The position numbers were made by a program, and so were the translations under genes. A DNA stretch of 47,786 nucleotides, from positions 1 through 47,786 of the forward strand of contig CANFJQ010000005.1 in the NCBI GenBank assembly GCA_947447615.1, read 5' to 3'. Each line of letters opens with the position of its first letter. Position 1 is the first letter of the stretch. Of this stretch, positions 36,698-46,106 are shown piece by piece. The stretch comes from Comamonadaceae bacterium. GTDB lineage: Bacteria; Pseudomonadota; Gammaproteobacteria; Burkholderiales; Burkholderiaceae_C. A model generated the notes under the pieces. It saw nothing but the letters and a program-made list of their open reading frames with translations. It did no database searches and was not told where the DNA came from.

Positions 36698-36698
36698 T
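36690..36698 (+). promoter_or_regulatory. Extended -10 promoter for rpoD, overlapping the dnaG stop
   Basis: TGGTATAAT is a perfect extended -10 element, and the TAA inside it is the dnaG stop codon. No good -35 stands at 17 bases; TTGAAG at 36666-36671 is 21 bases away, which extended -10 promoters tolerate poorly but do not need. Transcription would start near 36705, leaving a leader of about 215 bases before rpoD. That leader shows no RNA structure I recognise. Confidence 0.65.
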
Positions 36699-36919
36699 CC
36701 ACGTTTTCCCGGCAAGAGCGACAGCAGTACCTCCGGCACCGGCCACGCAGTGACACCGATCACCCAGGCCATCCGACCGCAAGGGCTGCAATCCAAATGT
36801 TCGCCCGCACAGCTTGCCCCCACGTTCCCGACTTGTCTTTTATAGGTCTGCGCTTGTCTGCAAGCGCATGGCTTTGTTGATGCCGCCATCCGATCCTCTT
36901 CATCACTGAAGGTTGAACC

Positions 36920-39841
36920 ATGCCTACACCAAAAAACAAAAAAGCGTCCAAGCCCGCTGCCAAAAAGCCTGTGGCAAAAAAAACCGTGCCAATGAAAAAA
37001 GCGCCCGCATCCAAAGCCAAGCCAGTGGCCGCTAAAAAAGTGATGGCCAAACCCGCCAAGGCTGCGGCTAAGTCCATGGCTAAAACCGCGCCTAAGCCCG
37101 CCGCAAAAAGCGCCGCTAGAAGCAAAGCAATCACAGCGCCAGCTAAAAAAGCCGTAGTGGCAACTAAGGCACAAGCAGCACTAAGCAAATCAAAGGCAAG
37201 CGTAAAAGGCAGTGCGAAAGCCAGCCCGAAAAAAGTGGTAGCAGTGAAAAAACCTGCAGCACCTGTAAAAAAAGCAGTGGCCGTCAAATTGACCGCAAAA
37301 AATAATGCAACAATCAGCAAAAACGTAAGCAATAAAACCCCAGCAAAGGCCATTAGCAAAACCTCTACAGCTTCCAAACCGACCGCCCCGGCAAAAGCGA
37401 AAAGCGCTACGCCATTTAAAAAGCCTCTTACAGTCAAAGCCAAAGCGTCACCCGTACCGGTGTCCAAGGCGGTACCCAAGAAATCCATGCCAAAAGTTAG
37501 TTCCTCTGTGCCTGTCACCACGTCCAAAAAATCAAGCGCTGCGCCTGCTGCCAAAACCAGCAAAGCAGCCGCCAAACCTGAAGTTAAGAAAACCGCTGCC
37601 ATAGCGGCAAAGCCGACTCCCGTGGCCGCCAAGCCAGCCGCCAAAGAAAAAGCAGCTGCACCAAAAGCGGACCCCAAAAAGACCGCTGTCGCTGCGCCCG
37701 CCAAAGCGGATAGCAAAAAAGCCGTTGCAGCCGCACCAGCAAAAGCACCCGCCAAGCCCGCAGCCAAACCTGCACCCAAGGCGAAAGCCAAGGGCAAGGG
37801 CGCATTGGGCGATGGCGATGACACCGATTTGTCCGACATCGAAGCGGAATTAGAAGTCGAACCCGTGGCGGCGGACAGCACAGAAAAAGTCAAGCCACTG
37901 CGCATGAAGATCAGCCAGGCTAAGGCCCGCGCGCTGATGAAAGAATTTGGTTTAGAGCAAACCATTCTTTCCGAAGAAGAAAAAGTCAAACACCGTCTGG
38001 CGTTTATCGAAATGGTCAAGCTTGGCCGCACGCGCGGTTACCTGACGCATGGCGAAATTTCTGACCACTTGCCCGGCAAACTGGTGGAGACCGAGACGCT
38101 GGAAGTGGTGATCTCCATGCTCAATGACATGGGCGTTGCCGTGTACGAACAAACGCCGGACACTGAAACCCTGTTACTCAACAACAATGTGGCTACTGCA
38201 GCCACTGAAGCCGAGGCCGAAGAAGAAGCAGAAGCGGCGCTGTCCACCGTCGACAGCGAGTTTGGCCGCACCACCGACCCCGTGCGTATGTATATGCGTG
38301 AAATGGGCACCGTCGAGCTGCTGACCCGCGAAGGCGAAATTGAAATTGCCAAGCGTATCGAAGGCGGTCTGATGGCGATGATGGAAGCGATCTCCGGCTC
38401 GCCTGCGTCCATCGAAGAAGTCTTGCGCCTGGGCGAAGAAATCCGCGAAGACAAGGTGGTGATCACCACCATCGTGGACGGATTTTCCAATCCCAACGAG
38501 GCCGATGACTATGTGGCCGAGGAAGACTTTGACGAGTTCGATGCCGATGACGACGATGACGGCAAAGGCGGCTCCAAGGCGCTGACCAAAAAGCTCGAAG
38601 AGCTCAAGCGCGAAGCGCTGGTGCGCTTTGACCGCCTGCGCGAGCTCGATGGCGTGATGCGCAAGCATTTGATGAAAGAAGGCTATGGCTCACCCGCGTA
38701 TTCAAAGGCGCAAAAGCTACTGAGCGAAGAGTTGATGACCATCCGCTTCACGGCCAAAGCGATTGAAAAGCTGTGTGACATGGTGCGCGGGCAGGTGGAA
38801 GAAATCCGCAAGAAAGAGCGCGAGCTGCGCCGCATCATTGTCGATAAATGCGGTTACAGCCAAGATAACTTCATCGCCGAATTCAGTGGCCGCGACAAAC
38901 ATGGCAACAAGGTTGCCAGCAATTTGCTCAATGTGAAGTGGATTGAAAAACAAGCCGCTGCCGGTAAGCCCTACAGCGCGGTAATGGCGCGCAATATTCC
39001 GCCGGTGCAAGAAATCCAGCAACGCCTGGTGGATTTGCAGGCCCAGGTGGTCGTGCCGCTGGAGCAGCTCAAAGACATCAACAAACGCATGAACCAGGGC
39101 GAGGCGTCCAGCCGCTCTGCCAAGCGCGAAATGATCGAAGCCAATTTGCGCTTGGTCATCTCCATTGCCAAGAAATACACCAACCGTGGTTTGCAGTTCC
39201 TCGATTTAATCCAGGAAGGCAATATCGGTTTGATGAAAGCCGTGGACAAGTTTGAATACCGTCGCGGCTATAAGTTCTCCACTTACGCCACTTGGTGGAT
39301 CCGCCAAGCCATTACCCGTTCGATTGCCGACCAAGCGCGCACCATCCGTATCCCGGTGCACATGATCGAGACCATCAACAAGATGAACCGCATCAGCCGC
39401 CAGCATTTGCAAGAGTTTGGCTTTGAACCCGATGCCTCGGTGCTGGCCGAGCGGATGGAGATACCGGAAGACAAAATCCGCAAGATCATGAAGATCGCCA
39501 AAGAGCCGATTTCCATGGAAACCCCGATCGGCGACGATGATGACAGCCACCTGGGCGATTTCATCGAAGACGGCGCCAACACCGCGCCCATGGAAGCAGC
39601 CATGCAAGCCGGTTTGCGCGATGTGGTGAAAGACATTCTCGACAGCCTGACACCGCGCGAAGCAAAAGTGCTGCGCATGCGCTTTGGTATCGAGATGGCC
39701 AGCGACCACACACTCGAAGAAGTGGGCAAACAGTTTGACGTGACGCGCGAGCGCATACGCCAGATTGAAGCCAAGGCGCTGCGCAAGCTCAAGCACCCCA
39801 GCCGCAGCGACAAACTGCGCAGCTTCACCGACACTTTGTAG
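36920..39841 (+). CDS. rpoD: Primary sigma factor RpoD with a long lysine/alanine-rich N-terminal extension
   Basis: This is the housekeeping sigma factor, 973 residues against 613 in E. coli. Residues 1 to about 293 are a low-complexity tract of Lys, Ala, Pro, Ser and Val with many AKPAAK-like units, resembling histone H1 tails. An acidic patch follows ([16 protein letters not shown]), then region 1.1 ([15 protein letters not shown]), region 1.2 near 432 ([17 protein letters not shown]), the non-conserved region, and region 2 near 740-830 ([21 protein letters not shown] to [18 protein letters not shown]). Regions 3 and 4 are intact, ending in [17 protein letters not shown]. The ATG at 36920 has GAAGG ahead. 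Related Burkholderiales have shorter basic extensions. The tail may bind DNA nonspecifically; that is inference. Confidence 0.96.
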   Translation: MPTPKNKKASKPAAKKPVAKKTVPMKKAPASKAKPVAAKKVMAKPAKAAAKSMAKTAPKPAAKSAARSKAITAPAKKAVVATKAQAALSKSKASVKGSAKASPKKVVAVKKPAAPVKKAVAVKLTAKNNATISKNVSNKTPAKAISKTSTASKPTAPAKAKSATPFKKPLTVKAKASPVPVSKAVPKKSMPKVSSSVPVTTSKKSSAAPAAKTSKAAAKPEVKKTAAIAAKPTPVAAKPAAKEKAAAPKADPKKTAVAAPAKADSKKAVAAAPAKAPAKPAAKPAPKAKAKGKGALGDGDDTDLSDIEAELEVEPVAADSTEKVKPLRMKISQAKARALMKEFGLEQTILSEEEKVKHRLAFIEMVKLGRTRGYLTHGEISDHLPGKLVETETLEVVISMLNDMGVAVYEQTPDTETLLLNNNVATAATEAEAEEEAEAALSTVDSEFGRTTDPVRMYMREMGTVELLTREGEIEIAKRIEGGLMAMMEAISGSPASIEEVLRLGEEIREDKVVITTIVDGFSNPNEADDYVAEEDFDEFDADDDDDGKGGSKALTKKLEELKREALVRFDRLRELDGVMRKHLMKEGYGSPAYSKAQKLLSEELMTIRFTAKAIEKLCDMVRGQVEEIRKKERELRRIIVDKCGYSQDNFIAEFSGRDKHGNKVASNLLNVKWIEKQAAAGKPYSAVMARNIPPVQEIQQRLVDLQAQVVVPLEQLKDINKRMNQGEASSRSAKREMIEANLRLVISIAKKYTNRGLQFLDLIQEGNIGLMKAVDKFEYRRGYKFSTYATWWIRQAITRSIADQARTIRIPVHMIETINKMNRISRQHLQEFGFEPDASVLAERMEIPEDKIRKIMKIAKEPISMETPIGDDDDSHLGDFIEDGANTAPMEAAMQAGLRDVVKDILDSLTPREAKVLRMRFGIEMASDHTLEEVGKQFDVTRERIRQIEAKALRKLKHPSRSDKLRSFTDTL
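36926..37798 (+). repeat. Low-complexity coding tract (Lys/Ala/Pro repeats) in rpoD
   Basis: This stretch encodes degenerate short units such as KPAAK, KKAVA and PAKAPAK without a fixed period. Runs of AAA and GCN codons dominate, so base composition differs from flanking genes. It accounts for the length difference to other RpoD proteins and is a likely site of slippage-driven length change between strains. Confidence 0.8.
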
Positions 39842-39845
39842 AGCG

Positions 39846-40691
39846 GTGGCAGAGCACGCCCAGCCGTTTGTGCTGGCCGGCGTCATGGGCTGGCCGGTGG
39901 CGCATTCGCGCTCGCCGCTCATCCATGGCCAATGGATCGCCCAACACGGTCTGCGCGGCGCCTACGTGCCCCTGGCGGTGCAGCCTGCGCAACTGGAGCA
40001 GGCCTTGCGCGCGCTGCCGGTGCTGGGTTTTGCGGGTTGCAACCTCACCATCCCGCACAAAGTGCAGGCCCTGTCTATCTTGGACCAGATCGACCCTATT
40101 GCCCGGCGCATTGGCGCGGTAAACACCGTGGTGGTGCAGGCAGATGGCAGTTTGCGCGGCACCAATACCGATGCCTTTGGCTACATCGAAAGCCTGCGCG
40201 AGGCCCAGCCCGCTTGGGTGGCGGCTCAGGGTCCAGCGGTCGTGCTGGGCGCAGGTGGTGCATCGCGCGCCGTGCTGTGCGCGCTGATCGATGCGGGCGT
40301 GCCTTTAATTAGCTTGTGCAACCGCGATGCCGGTAAGGCGCAGGCGCTGGCGCAGGAGTTTGGCAAGGTGGTGCAGGCCCTGCCCTGGGATGAGCGCCAT
40401 GCCGCGCTGCAAGACGCGCAATTGCTGGTCAACACCACCAGTTTGGGCATGCACGGCCAGGACGCGCTCGACATTCGATTGGACGCCCTGCCACCTAAGG
40501 CCGTGGTGTCAGACATTGTGTACGTGCCGCGCATCACGCCGCTGCTGGCAGCGGCGCAGGCGCGTGGCAACCCGATTGCCGAAGGCATGGGCATGTTGCT
40601 ACACCAAGCACGCCCGGCTTTTGCGGCATGGTTTGGCCACTTGCCTGCTATTTCCGAAACCCTTTTGCAAACGGTGCGCAGCACTTTGTAA
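39846..40691 (+). CDS. aroE: Shikimate dehydrogenase
   Basis: AroE reduces 3-dehydroshikimate to shikimate with NADPH in aromatic amino acid synthesis. The protein has 281 residues. The substrate site shows GWPVAHSRSPLIH (residues 15-27) and the catalytic Lys72 in NLTIPHKVQAL. The aspartate of GTNTDAFGY and the glycine-rich VVLGAGGASRAVL follow, then NTTSLGMHG and GMGMLLHQARPAFAAWFG. The start is a GTG at 39846, only four bases after the rpoD stop; no ATG is suitably placed, because the next methionine lies inside the substrate motif. The reading frame extends upstream into rpoD, but without homology. The position right behind rpoD implies cotranscription with it. Confidence 0.94.
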   Translation: MAEHAQPFVLAGVMGWPVAHSRSPLIHGQWIAQHGLRGAYVPLAVQPAQLEQALRALPVLGFAGCNLTIPHKVQALSILDQIDPIARRIGAVNTVVVQADGSLRGTNTDAFGYIESLREAQPAWVAAQGPAVVLGAGGASRAVLCALIDAGVPLISLCNRDAGKAQALAQEFGKVVQALPWDERHAALQDAQLLVNTTSLGMHGQDALDIRLDALPPKAVVSDIVYVPRITPLLAAAQARGNPIAEGMGMLLHQARPAFAAWFGHLPAISETLLQTVRSTL

Positions 40692-40753
40692 GCCCGTTCT
40701 TGCCTGGCTCCGCCTGGCGCCCTTTTTTTCACCTACCCATTCCAAGGATTTTT

Positions 40754-41101
40754 ATGCATACCAGCCCCTCCGGACTCCAATACGAAGACACCGTGCTCGG
40801 CGACGGAGATACCGCTGCCGCAGGCCAGCATGTGCGGGTGCACTACACCGGCTGGCTGTTTGAGGACGGCGAGCAAGGCGAGCAGTTTGACTCCAGCAAA
40901 GACCGGGGCGACCCGTTTAGCTTCCGCCTGGGCGCGGGCATGGTGATCCAGGGCTGGGACGAAGGCGTGGTCGGTATGCAGGTGGGCGGCTGCCGCACCT
41001 TGATCATTCCGCCCGAGCTGGGCTACGGCAAGCGCGGCGCCGGTGGCGTGATACCGCCCAATGCGACCCTGAAGTTCGAGGTTGAGCTGCTGTCCGTCTG
41101 A
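40754..41101 (+). CDS. FKBP-type peptidyl-prolyl cis-trans isomerase
   Basis: This single-domain FKBP of 115 residues catalyses proline isomerisation in the cytoplasm; no signal peptide is present. Conserved active-site segments are VRVHYTGWLFEDGEQ, FDSSKDRGDPFSFRLGAGMVIQGWDEGVVGMQVGG and the ending LGYGKRGAGGVIPPNATLKFEVELL. The ATG at 40754 has AAGGA seven bases ahead. The same frame begins at 40628 inside aroE, but that part is only a re-reading. It sits between aroE and the heat-shock genes. A T-run at about 40726-40733 precedes it, but I found no strong stem that would make it a terminator. Confidence 0.93.
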   Translation: MHTSPSGLQYEDTVLGDGDTAAAGQHVRVHYTGWLFEDGEQGEQFDSSKDRGDPFSFRLGAGMVIQGWDEGVVGMQVGGCRTLIIPPELGYGKRGAGGVIPPNATLKFEVELLSV

Positions 41102-41151
41102 GGACGCCCCATGGCCTGCCGCCTTGGGCATAGAAAAAACCGCCGGATGGC

Positions 41152-41179
41152 CTTGAAATAGGCCTGCGGCACCCCATGT
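41152..41179 (+). promoter_or_regulatory. Sigma-32 heat-shock promoter of grpE
   Basis: CTTGAAA (41152-41158) and CCCCATGT (41172-41179) are near-perfect sigma-32 -35 and -10 elements at a 13-base spacing. The start of transcription would be near 41186, about 35 bases before the grpE ATG at 41221. The ATG at 41176 lies inside the -10 element and cannot be the start of this transcript's product. Confidence 0.85.
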
Positions 41180-41220
41180 CTTTTGCACGCCGCTTTATTA
41201 ACGGAATTTTTGGTAAGCAC

Positions 41221-41778
41221 ATGTCCGACAACGCCTCCCCTACCCCTCCCCATGATGGCCAGCCTGAGGCCAACGCGCCAGGCGCTGGTGCCGAGCCAGC
41301 TTTTGACGCTGATCCGCTAACCGTCGCTCAGGCCGAGTTGGCTGTTTTGCAGGCCAAAAGCGCTGAATTGGCCGACCAATACCTGCGCGCCAAGGCCGAC
41401 GCCGAAAACGCCCGCCGTCGTGCCGAAGACGAAATTACCAAAGCGCGCAAATTTGCCGTGGAAAGCTTTGCCGAAAGCCTGCTGCCAGTGGCCGACAGCC
41501 TAGAAGCCGGTCTGGCTATCAAAGACGCGACCGCCGCCCAGATCAACGAGGGCGCCCAAGCCACGCTGCGCCAGCTGATTGCCGCCCTGGAGCGCAACAA
41601 AGTGATTGCCATTAACCCGGAGTCCGGTGCCAAATTTGACCCGCACCACCACCAAGCCATCAGCGTGGTGCCCGCCGAGCAGGAAGCCAATACCGTGGTG
41701 ACGGTGCTGCAAAAAGGTTATTTGATTGCCGATCGCGTGCTGCGCCCGGCACTGGTTACGGTAGCGGCGCCCAAATAA
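41221..41778 (+). CDS. grpE: GrpE nucleotide exchange factor
   Basis: GrpE releases ADP from DnaK and completes its folding cycle. With the ATG at 41221 the protein has 185 residues. It begins with a disordered acidic tail ([20 protein letters not shown]). A long helix follows, with [33 protein letters not shown], then the conserved [16 protein letters not shown] and the beta-wing near the end ([16 protein letters not shown] ... [26 protein letters not shown]). A longer reading from 41176 would start within the sigma-32 -10 box and is therefore rejected. Heat induction through that promoter is expected. dnaK follows after 134 bases with its own promoter. Confidence 0.95.
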   Translation: MSDNASPTPPHDGQPEANAPGAGAEPAFDADPLTVAQAELAVLQAKSAELADQYLRAKADAENARRRAEDEITKARKFAVESFAESLLPVADSLEAGLAIKDATAAQINEGAQATLRQLIAALERNKVIAINPESGAKFDPHHHQAISVVPAEQEANTVVTVLQKGYLIADRVLRPALVTVAAPK

Positions 41779-41845
41779 ACCGGAGCGCCGTAGCCTTTTG
41801 TATCCAAAGCCCGGCGGCTCTTGAAGCAAATAGCGCGCCGCGCGC

Positions 41846-41872
41846 CTTGAAAACCGGGGCACTGCCCCGAAC
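41846..41872 (+). promoter_or_regulatory. Probable sigma-32 promoter of dnaK
   Basis: CTTGAAA (41846-41852) is a perfect -35. CCCCGAAC (41865-41872) matches the start of the -10 consensus CCCCATNT, at a 12-base spacing. Transcription would begin near 41879, 34 bases before the dnaK ATG, matching the grpE geometry. A short hairpin CGGGGC/GCCCCG (41855-41860 and 41864-41869) lies between the two elements. Confidence 0.65.
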
Positions 41873-41912
41873 TTGTACTTATAAGTTTTATTGCATTAGC
41901 AGGAGTTTCATC

Positions 41913-43841
41913 ATGGGAAGAATCATCGGAATTGACCTTGGCACCACCAACAGCTGTGTCGCCATCATGGAGGGCAATACGCCCAAGGTCATCGAAAACG
42001 CCGAGGGCGCACGCACTACGCCGTCCATCATTGCCTACCAGGAAGACGGCGAAGTGCTGGTCGGCGCATCGGCCAAGCGCCAGTCGGTCACCAACCCGAA
42101 GAACACGCTTTATGCAGTTAAGCGCCTGATCGGGCGCAAGTTCACTGAAAAAGAAGTGCAAAAAGACATCGACCTGATGCCTTACAAAATCGCCGCTGCC
42201 GACAACGGCGACGCGTGGGTGGAAGTGCGTGGCAACCGCATGGCGCCGCAACAGGTCAGCGCCGACATTTTGCGCAAAATGAAGAAAACCGCCGAGGACT
42301 ACCTGGGCGAAGAGGTGACCGACGCGGTGATTACCGTACCGGCGTATTTCAACGACGCGCAGCGCCAGGCCACCAAAGATGCAGGACGCATTGCCGGTCT
42401 GGACGTCAAACGCATCATCAACGAACCAACTGCTGCGGCCCTGGCCTTTGGCATGGACAAAAACGAAAAAGGCGACCGCAAGATTGCGGTGTATGACCTG
42501 GGTGGCGGCACATTTGACGTGTCCATCATCGAAATCGCCGATGTCGATGGCGAAAAACAATTCGAAGTGCTGTCCACCAACGGCGACACTTTCCTCGGTG
42601 GCGAGGACTTTGACCAGCGCATCATCGACTTCATCATCGCCGAGTTCAAAAAAGACCAGGGCGTGGACTTGTCCAAAGACGTGCTGGCACTGCAACGCCT
42701 CAAAGAATCAGCCGAAAAAGCCAAGATCGAACTCTCCAGCAGCTCGCAGACCGACATCAACCTGCCCTACATCACGGCAGATGCCACTGGCCCAAAACAC
42801 CTGAACATCAAGCTCACCCGCGCCAAGCTTGAAGCCTTGGTGGAAGAACTGATCGAGCGCACGATTGCGCCTTGCCGCATGGCGATCAAAGACGCGGGCG
42901 TTAGCGTATCGGACATCCATGACGTGATTTTGGTCGGCGGCATGACGCGCATGCCCAAGGTGCAGGACAAAGTGAAAGAATTGTTCGGCAAAGAGCCGCG
43001 CAAAGACGTCAACCCGGACGAAGCCGTGGCCGTAGGCGCCGCCATTCAAGGCCAAGTGCTCTCGGGTGACCGCAAAGACGTGTTGTTGTTGGACGTGACG
43101 CCGCTATCCCTGGGCATAGAAACCTTGGGTGGTGTAATGACCAAAATGATCACCAAGAACACCACCATCCCGACCAAGTTCGCACAAACTTTCTCTACTG
43201 CCGACGACAACCAACCGGCAGTCACCATCAAGGTCTACCAGGGCGAGCGCGAAATGGCCTCGGCCAACAAGTCGCTGGGCGAATTCAACCTCGAAGGCAT
43301 CCCGCCCTCGCCACGCGGCACGCCGCAAATCGAGGTGTCTTTTGACATCGACGCCAACGGCATCTTGCACGTGGGCGCCAAAGACAAAGGCACTGGCAAG
43401 GAAAACAAAATCACCATCAAAGCCAACTCGGGCCTGAGCGAAGCCGAGATTCAGCAAATGGTGAAGGACGCTGAACTCAACGCGGCCGATGACAAGAAAA
43501 AACTCGAAGTCATTCAGGCGCGCAACGAGGCAGAAGCCAATATGCACAGCGTCAAGAAGAGCTTGGGCGAGCATGGCGACAAGCTGGAAGCAGGCGAGAA
43601 AGAAAAAATCGAAGCCGCGATCAAGGACCTGGAAGGCGTGATCAAGAGCGATGACAAAGAAAGCATCAGCTCCAAGAGCGCCGCCCTGATGGCCGCGAGC
43701 CAAAAGCTGGGCGAAAAAGTCTATGCCGACATGCAAGCCAAGCAAGCCGCCGAGGCCGCAGGCCCTGGCGCAGAGCAAGCTGCCAAACCCGCCGACGACA
43801 ATGTGGTGGACGCGGAAGTCAAGGAAGTGAAAAAGGGATAA
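41913..43841 (+). CDS. dnaK: Chaperone DnaK (Hsp70)
   Basis: DnaK is the ATP-driven Hsp70 that binds unfolded segments with DnaJ and GrpE. The protein has 642 residues, the usual length. The ATPase domain begins [20 protein letters not shown] and shows [46 protein letters not shown] and [13 protein letters not shown]. The linker [19 protein letters not shown] and the substrate-binding domain follow, and the tail is [16 protein letters not shown]. The ATG at 41913 has AGGAG eight bases ahead. An in-frame TTG at 41847 lies within the promoter and is rejected. A terminator follows 33 bases after the stop. Confidence 0.98.
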   Translation: MGRIIGIDLGTTNSCVAIMEGNTPKVIENAEGARTTPSIIAYQEDGEVLVGASAKRQSVTNPKNTLYAVKRLIGRKFTEKEVQKDIDLMPYKIAAADNGDAWVEVRGNRMAPQQVSADILRKMKKTAEDYLGEEVTDAVITVPAYFNDAQRQATKDAGRIAGLDVKRIINEPTAAALAFGMDKNEKGDRKIAVYDLGGGTFDVSIIEIADVDGEKQFEVLSTNGDTFLGGEDFDQRIIDFIIAEFKKDQGVDLSKDVLALQRLKESAEKAKIELSSSSQTDINLPYITADATGPKHLNIKLTRAKLEALVEELIERTIAPCRMAIKDAGVSVSDIHDVILVGGMTRMPKVQDKVKELFGKEPRKDVNPDEAVAVGAAIQGQVLSGDRKDVLLLDVTPLSLGIETLGGVMTKMITKNTTIPTKFAQTFSTADDNQPAVTIKVYQGEREMASANKSLGEFNLEGIPPSPRGTPQIEVSFDIDANGILHVGAKDKGTGKENKITIKANSGLSEAEIQQMVKDAELNAADDKKKLEVIQARNEAEANMHSVKKSLGEHGDKLEAGEKEKIEAAIKDLEGVIKSDDKESISSKSAALMAASQKLGEKVYADMQAKQAAEAAGPGAEQAAKPADDNVVDAEVKEVKKG

Positions 43842-43873
43842 GCCCGCAGCAGCTGTTGGCTGCTTGAAAACCT

Positions 43874-43911
43874 GCCGCGCTGAACCCGTTTTGGAGTTCA
43901 ACGCGGCTTTT
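43874..43911 (+). terminator. Intrinsic terminator between dnaK and dnaJ
   Basis: GCCGCGCTGAAC (43874-43885) pairs with GTTCAACGCGGC (43896-43907) over 12 positions with one mismatch around a ten-base loop. TTTT and a T-rich stretch follow directly. It ends 26 bases before the dnaJ ATG, so dnaJ must depend on readthrough or on a promoter I did not find. Confidence 0.75.
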
Positions 43912-43937
43912 CTGTTGTTACGGAGCCCGCAATAGCC

Positions 43938-45068
43938 ATGGCCAAACGAGATTTTTACGAAATTCTGGGCGTGCCCAAGACCGCTTCGGACGAGGAAATT
44001 AAAAAGTCCTACCGCAAGCTGGCGATGAAGTTCCACCCGGACCGCAACCAAGGCGAAGCGGCCAAAGAGGCGGAAGTCAAATTCAAAGAGGCCAAAGAGG
44101 CCTACGAGATGCTGTCCGACCCGCAAAAACGCGCGGCCTATGACCAGCACGGCCATGCCGGTGTGGACCCGAATATGCGTGGCCCCGGTGGCGAAGGCTT
44201 TGGCGGTTTTGCCGAAGCTTTTGGCGATATTTTTGGCGAAATGTTCGGCCAGCAGCAGCGCGGCGGGCGCGGTGGACGCCAGGTGTTTCGCGGCGGTGAC
44301 CTGAGCTATGCCATGGAGATGACGCTGGAAGAAGCGGCCAACGGCAAGGATGCGCAAATCCGTATCCCGACGCATGACAACTGTGATGTCTGCGCCGGCG
44401 CCGGTGCCAAGCCGGGAAGCCAGATCAAGAACTGCGGCACCTGCGGCGGCGCGGGTGTGGTGCAAATGCGCCAGGGCTTTTTCAGCGTGCAGCAAACTTG
44501 CCCCACCTGCCGTGGCGCCGGCAAAATCATTGCGGAGCCTTGCATCGCCTGCGCGGGCCAGGGCAAGATCAAAAAGCAAAAAACCCTGGAAGTCAAAATC
44601 CCAGCCGGTATCGACGCGGGCATGCGCATTCGCAGCGCGGGCAACGGCGAACCGGGGACCAACGGCGGGCCGCCGGGCGACTTGTATATCGAAATCCGGC
44701 TCAAGAAGCACGATATTTTCGAGCGCGACGGCGACGACTTGCATTGCACCGTACCCATCAGCATTGTGGAAGCGTCCTTGGGCGGCGAAATCGACGTGCC
44801 CACCTTGCAAGGCAAAGCGGCCATCGACCTGCCCGAGGGAACGCAAACTGGCAAGCAATTTAGGCTGCGCGGCAAAGGCATCAAAGGCGTGCGCTCCAGC
44901 TACCCCGGCGATTTGTACTGCCACATCACCGTGGAAACGCCGGTCAAACTTACCGAGCACCAGCGCAAGCTGCTGCGCGAGCTCGACGAGTCCTTCCGTA
45001 AAGGCGGCAGCAAGCATTCGCCCTCGGGCGACAGCTGGACGGATCGCTTGAAAAGCTTTTTCAGCTGA
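43938..45068 (+). CDS. dnaJ: Chaperone DnaJ (Hsp40)
   Basis: DnaJ delivers substrates to DnaK and stimulates its ATPase. The protein has 376 residues. The J domain covers residues 1-70 with the HPD triad at 33-35. A Gly/Phe-rich linker follows ([23 protein letters not shown]). Then come four zinc-binding repeats ([32 protein letters not shown]) near residues 150-215 and the C-terminal peptide-binding domain, beginning [18 protein letters not shown]. The ATG has GGAG 12 bases upstream, a rather long spacing. A terminator separates the gene from dnaK. An A/T-rich inverted repeat overlaps its stop codon. Confidence 0.97.
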   Translation: MAKRDFYEILGVPKTASDEEIKKSYRKLAMKFHPDRNQGEAAKEAEVKFKEAKEAYEMLSDPQKRAAYDQHGHAGVDPNMRGPGGEGFGGFAEAFGDIFGEMFGQQQRGGRGGRQVFRGGDLSYAMEMTLEEAANGKDAQIRIPTHDNCDVCAGAGAKPGSQIKNCGTCGGAGVVQMRQGFFSVQQTCPTCRGAGKIIAEPCIACAGQGKIKKQKTLEVKIPAGIDAGMRIRSAGNGEPGTNGGPPGDLYIEIRLKKHDIFERDGDDLHCTVPISIVEASLGGEIDVPTLQGKAAIDLPEGTQTGKQFRLRGKGIKGVRSSYPGDLYCHITVETPVKLTEHQRKLLRELDESFRKGGSKHSPSGDSWTDRLKSFFS

Positions 45069-45084
45069 TTTTTTAGCTGAAAAA
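45057..45084. repeat. Perfect A/T-rich inverted repeat over the dnaJ stop
   Basis: TTTTTCAGCT (45057-45066) and AGCTGAAAAA (45075-45084) are perfect ten-base arms around GATTTTTT. The dnaJ stop TGA (45066-45068) lies at the arm-loop border. The stem is A/T-rich and has no T-run after it on the plus strand, so it is only a weak terminator candidate. It may protect the 3' end of the mRNA. Confidence 0.45.
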
Positions 45085-45098
45085 TAGCCATACAGCGC

Positions 45099-46106
45099 AT
45101 GGCCGGGCCCACTACTGCCAAGCCGTCCATGCGCTATCTAACGGCTGCCTTTTACCTTTTTGTCGATCTGCCCGATTGCGCGCAGTACAAAGCGCCACTG
45201 CAAGCGCTGTGTGAGGCCCAGCAGGTCAAAGGCTTGGTATTGTTGGCCCCCGAAGGCATTAACAGCACGATTGCCGGCCCAGCAGAGGGCGTTCACGCGG
45301 TGCTGGCTTGGCTGCGCAGCCAAGCCCCATTTGCCACCTTGCAACACAAGGAATCTTGGTCCGACAAAGCACCGTTTCGCCGTATACGGGTGCGTATCAA
45401 AAAGGAAATCGTGACCATGGGCGTGCCCGGCTTGCGTCCGGCTAGCCAGGCCGGGCGCTATGTCAGCGCGCAGGCGTGGAATGCCTTGATCGCCGATCCA
45501 AACGTGCTGCTGGTGGACACGCGCAACGACTATGAAGTGGAATTGGGCAGCTTTGAAGGCGCGATCAATCCCGGCATACAGTCCTTTGCGCAATTGCCCG
45601 CGTGGCTGGAGACGCAAGGGCTGCTCGACCCGGCCAAGCCGCGCAAAGTGGCCATGTTTTGCACTGGCGGCATACGCTGCGAAAAATCTACCGCACTCTT
45701 GCGCGCCCAGGGTTTGGAAGAGGTCTACCACTTGGAAGGCGGCATCCTGAAATACCTGGAAACCGTGGCGCCCGAGGCCAGCCGCTGGCAAGGGGAATGC
45801 TTTGTGTTTGACGAGCGGGTGTCGGTGGCCCATGGCCTGCAAACCGGTAGCCAGCAACTGTGCCGTTGTTGCCGACAGCCCTTGCCACCGGGCGCTTTAG
45901 AGTCCAGCCACTATGAGTCGGGTGTCAGCTGCCCGCGCTGTTTTAGCCAGACGAGCGAAACGCAGAAAAGAAGTGCGCGCGAGCGGCAAAGGCAATGGGA
46001 GCGCGCCAAGGCTAAGGCGGCATTGCGTGGCAACGAAGACGCGGAAAGCGGCGAAGGCGGAGCATTTACAGCCACGGGCCAAGATGCGGTAACGGGCCAT
46101 GGCTGA
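45099..46106 (+). CDS. trhO: tRNA uridine 34 hydroxylase, rhodanese-domain protein TrhO
   Basis: TrhO (formerly YceA, UPF0176) makes 5-hydroxyuridine at wobble position 34 of certain tRNAs using oxygen. The protein has 335 residues. The N-terminal domain shows GLVLLAPEGINSTIAG and ESWSDKAPFRRIRVRIKKEIVTMG. The rhodanese domain follows with LLVDTRNDYEVELGSFEGAINP and the active-site cysteine loop CTGGIRCEKST. The C-terminus has a cysteine group (CRCCRQPLPPG ... SCPRCF) that probably binds zinc, then a charged helix and an unusual glycine- and alanine-rich tail. Neither the ATG at 45099 nor the next at 45129 has a clear ribosome site; both fit the fold. Its last eight bases overlap the next gene. 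Confidence 0.92.
   Translation: MAGPTTAKPSMRYLTAAFYLFVDLPDCAQYKAPLQALCEAQQVKGLVLLAPEGINSTIAGPAEGVHAVLAWLRSQAPFATLQHKESWSDKAPFRRIRVRIKKEIVTMGVPGLRPASQAGRYVSAQAWNALIADPNVLLVDTRNDYEVELGSFEGAINPGIQSFAQLPAWLETQGLLDPAKPRKVAMFCTGGIRCEKSTALLRAQGLEEVYHLEGGILKYLETVAPEASRWQGECFVFDERVSVAHGLQTGSQQLCRCCRQPLPPGALESSHYESGVSCPRCFSQTSETQKRSARERQRQWERAKAKAALRGNEDAESGEGGAFTATGQDAVTGHG

Noticed and set aside
36698-36919. tRNA or small RNA in the rpoD leader
   Set aside because: No cloverleaf, T-loop sequence or terminator could be found in the 222 bases.
36760-38031. A 423-codon minus-strand frame that looks like a membrane protein
   Set aside because: It is the complement of the Lys/Ala repeats of rpoD, which read as Phe/Leu/Ala on the other strand. 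No family features are present.
40720-40735. T-run after aroE as a terminator
   Set aside because: The preceding sequence has a direct repeat (GCCTGGC) and only a three-base stem, so no stable hairpin forms.
41176-41220. Longer GrpE start
   Set aside because: The ATG is part of the sigma-32 -10 element, so it lies upstream of the expected transcript start.
41847-41912. Longer DnaK start at a TTG
   Set aside because: It lies in the dnaK promoter, and the normal DnaK N-terminus with a good ribosome site begins at 41913.
43104-45017. A 637-codon open frame on the minus strand
   Set aside because: It lies antisense to dnaK and dnaJ, shows no domain, and its composition (His-, Phe- and Ala-rich) is what the complement of these codons gives.
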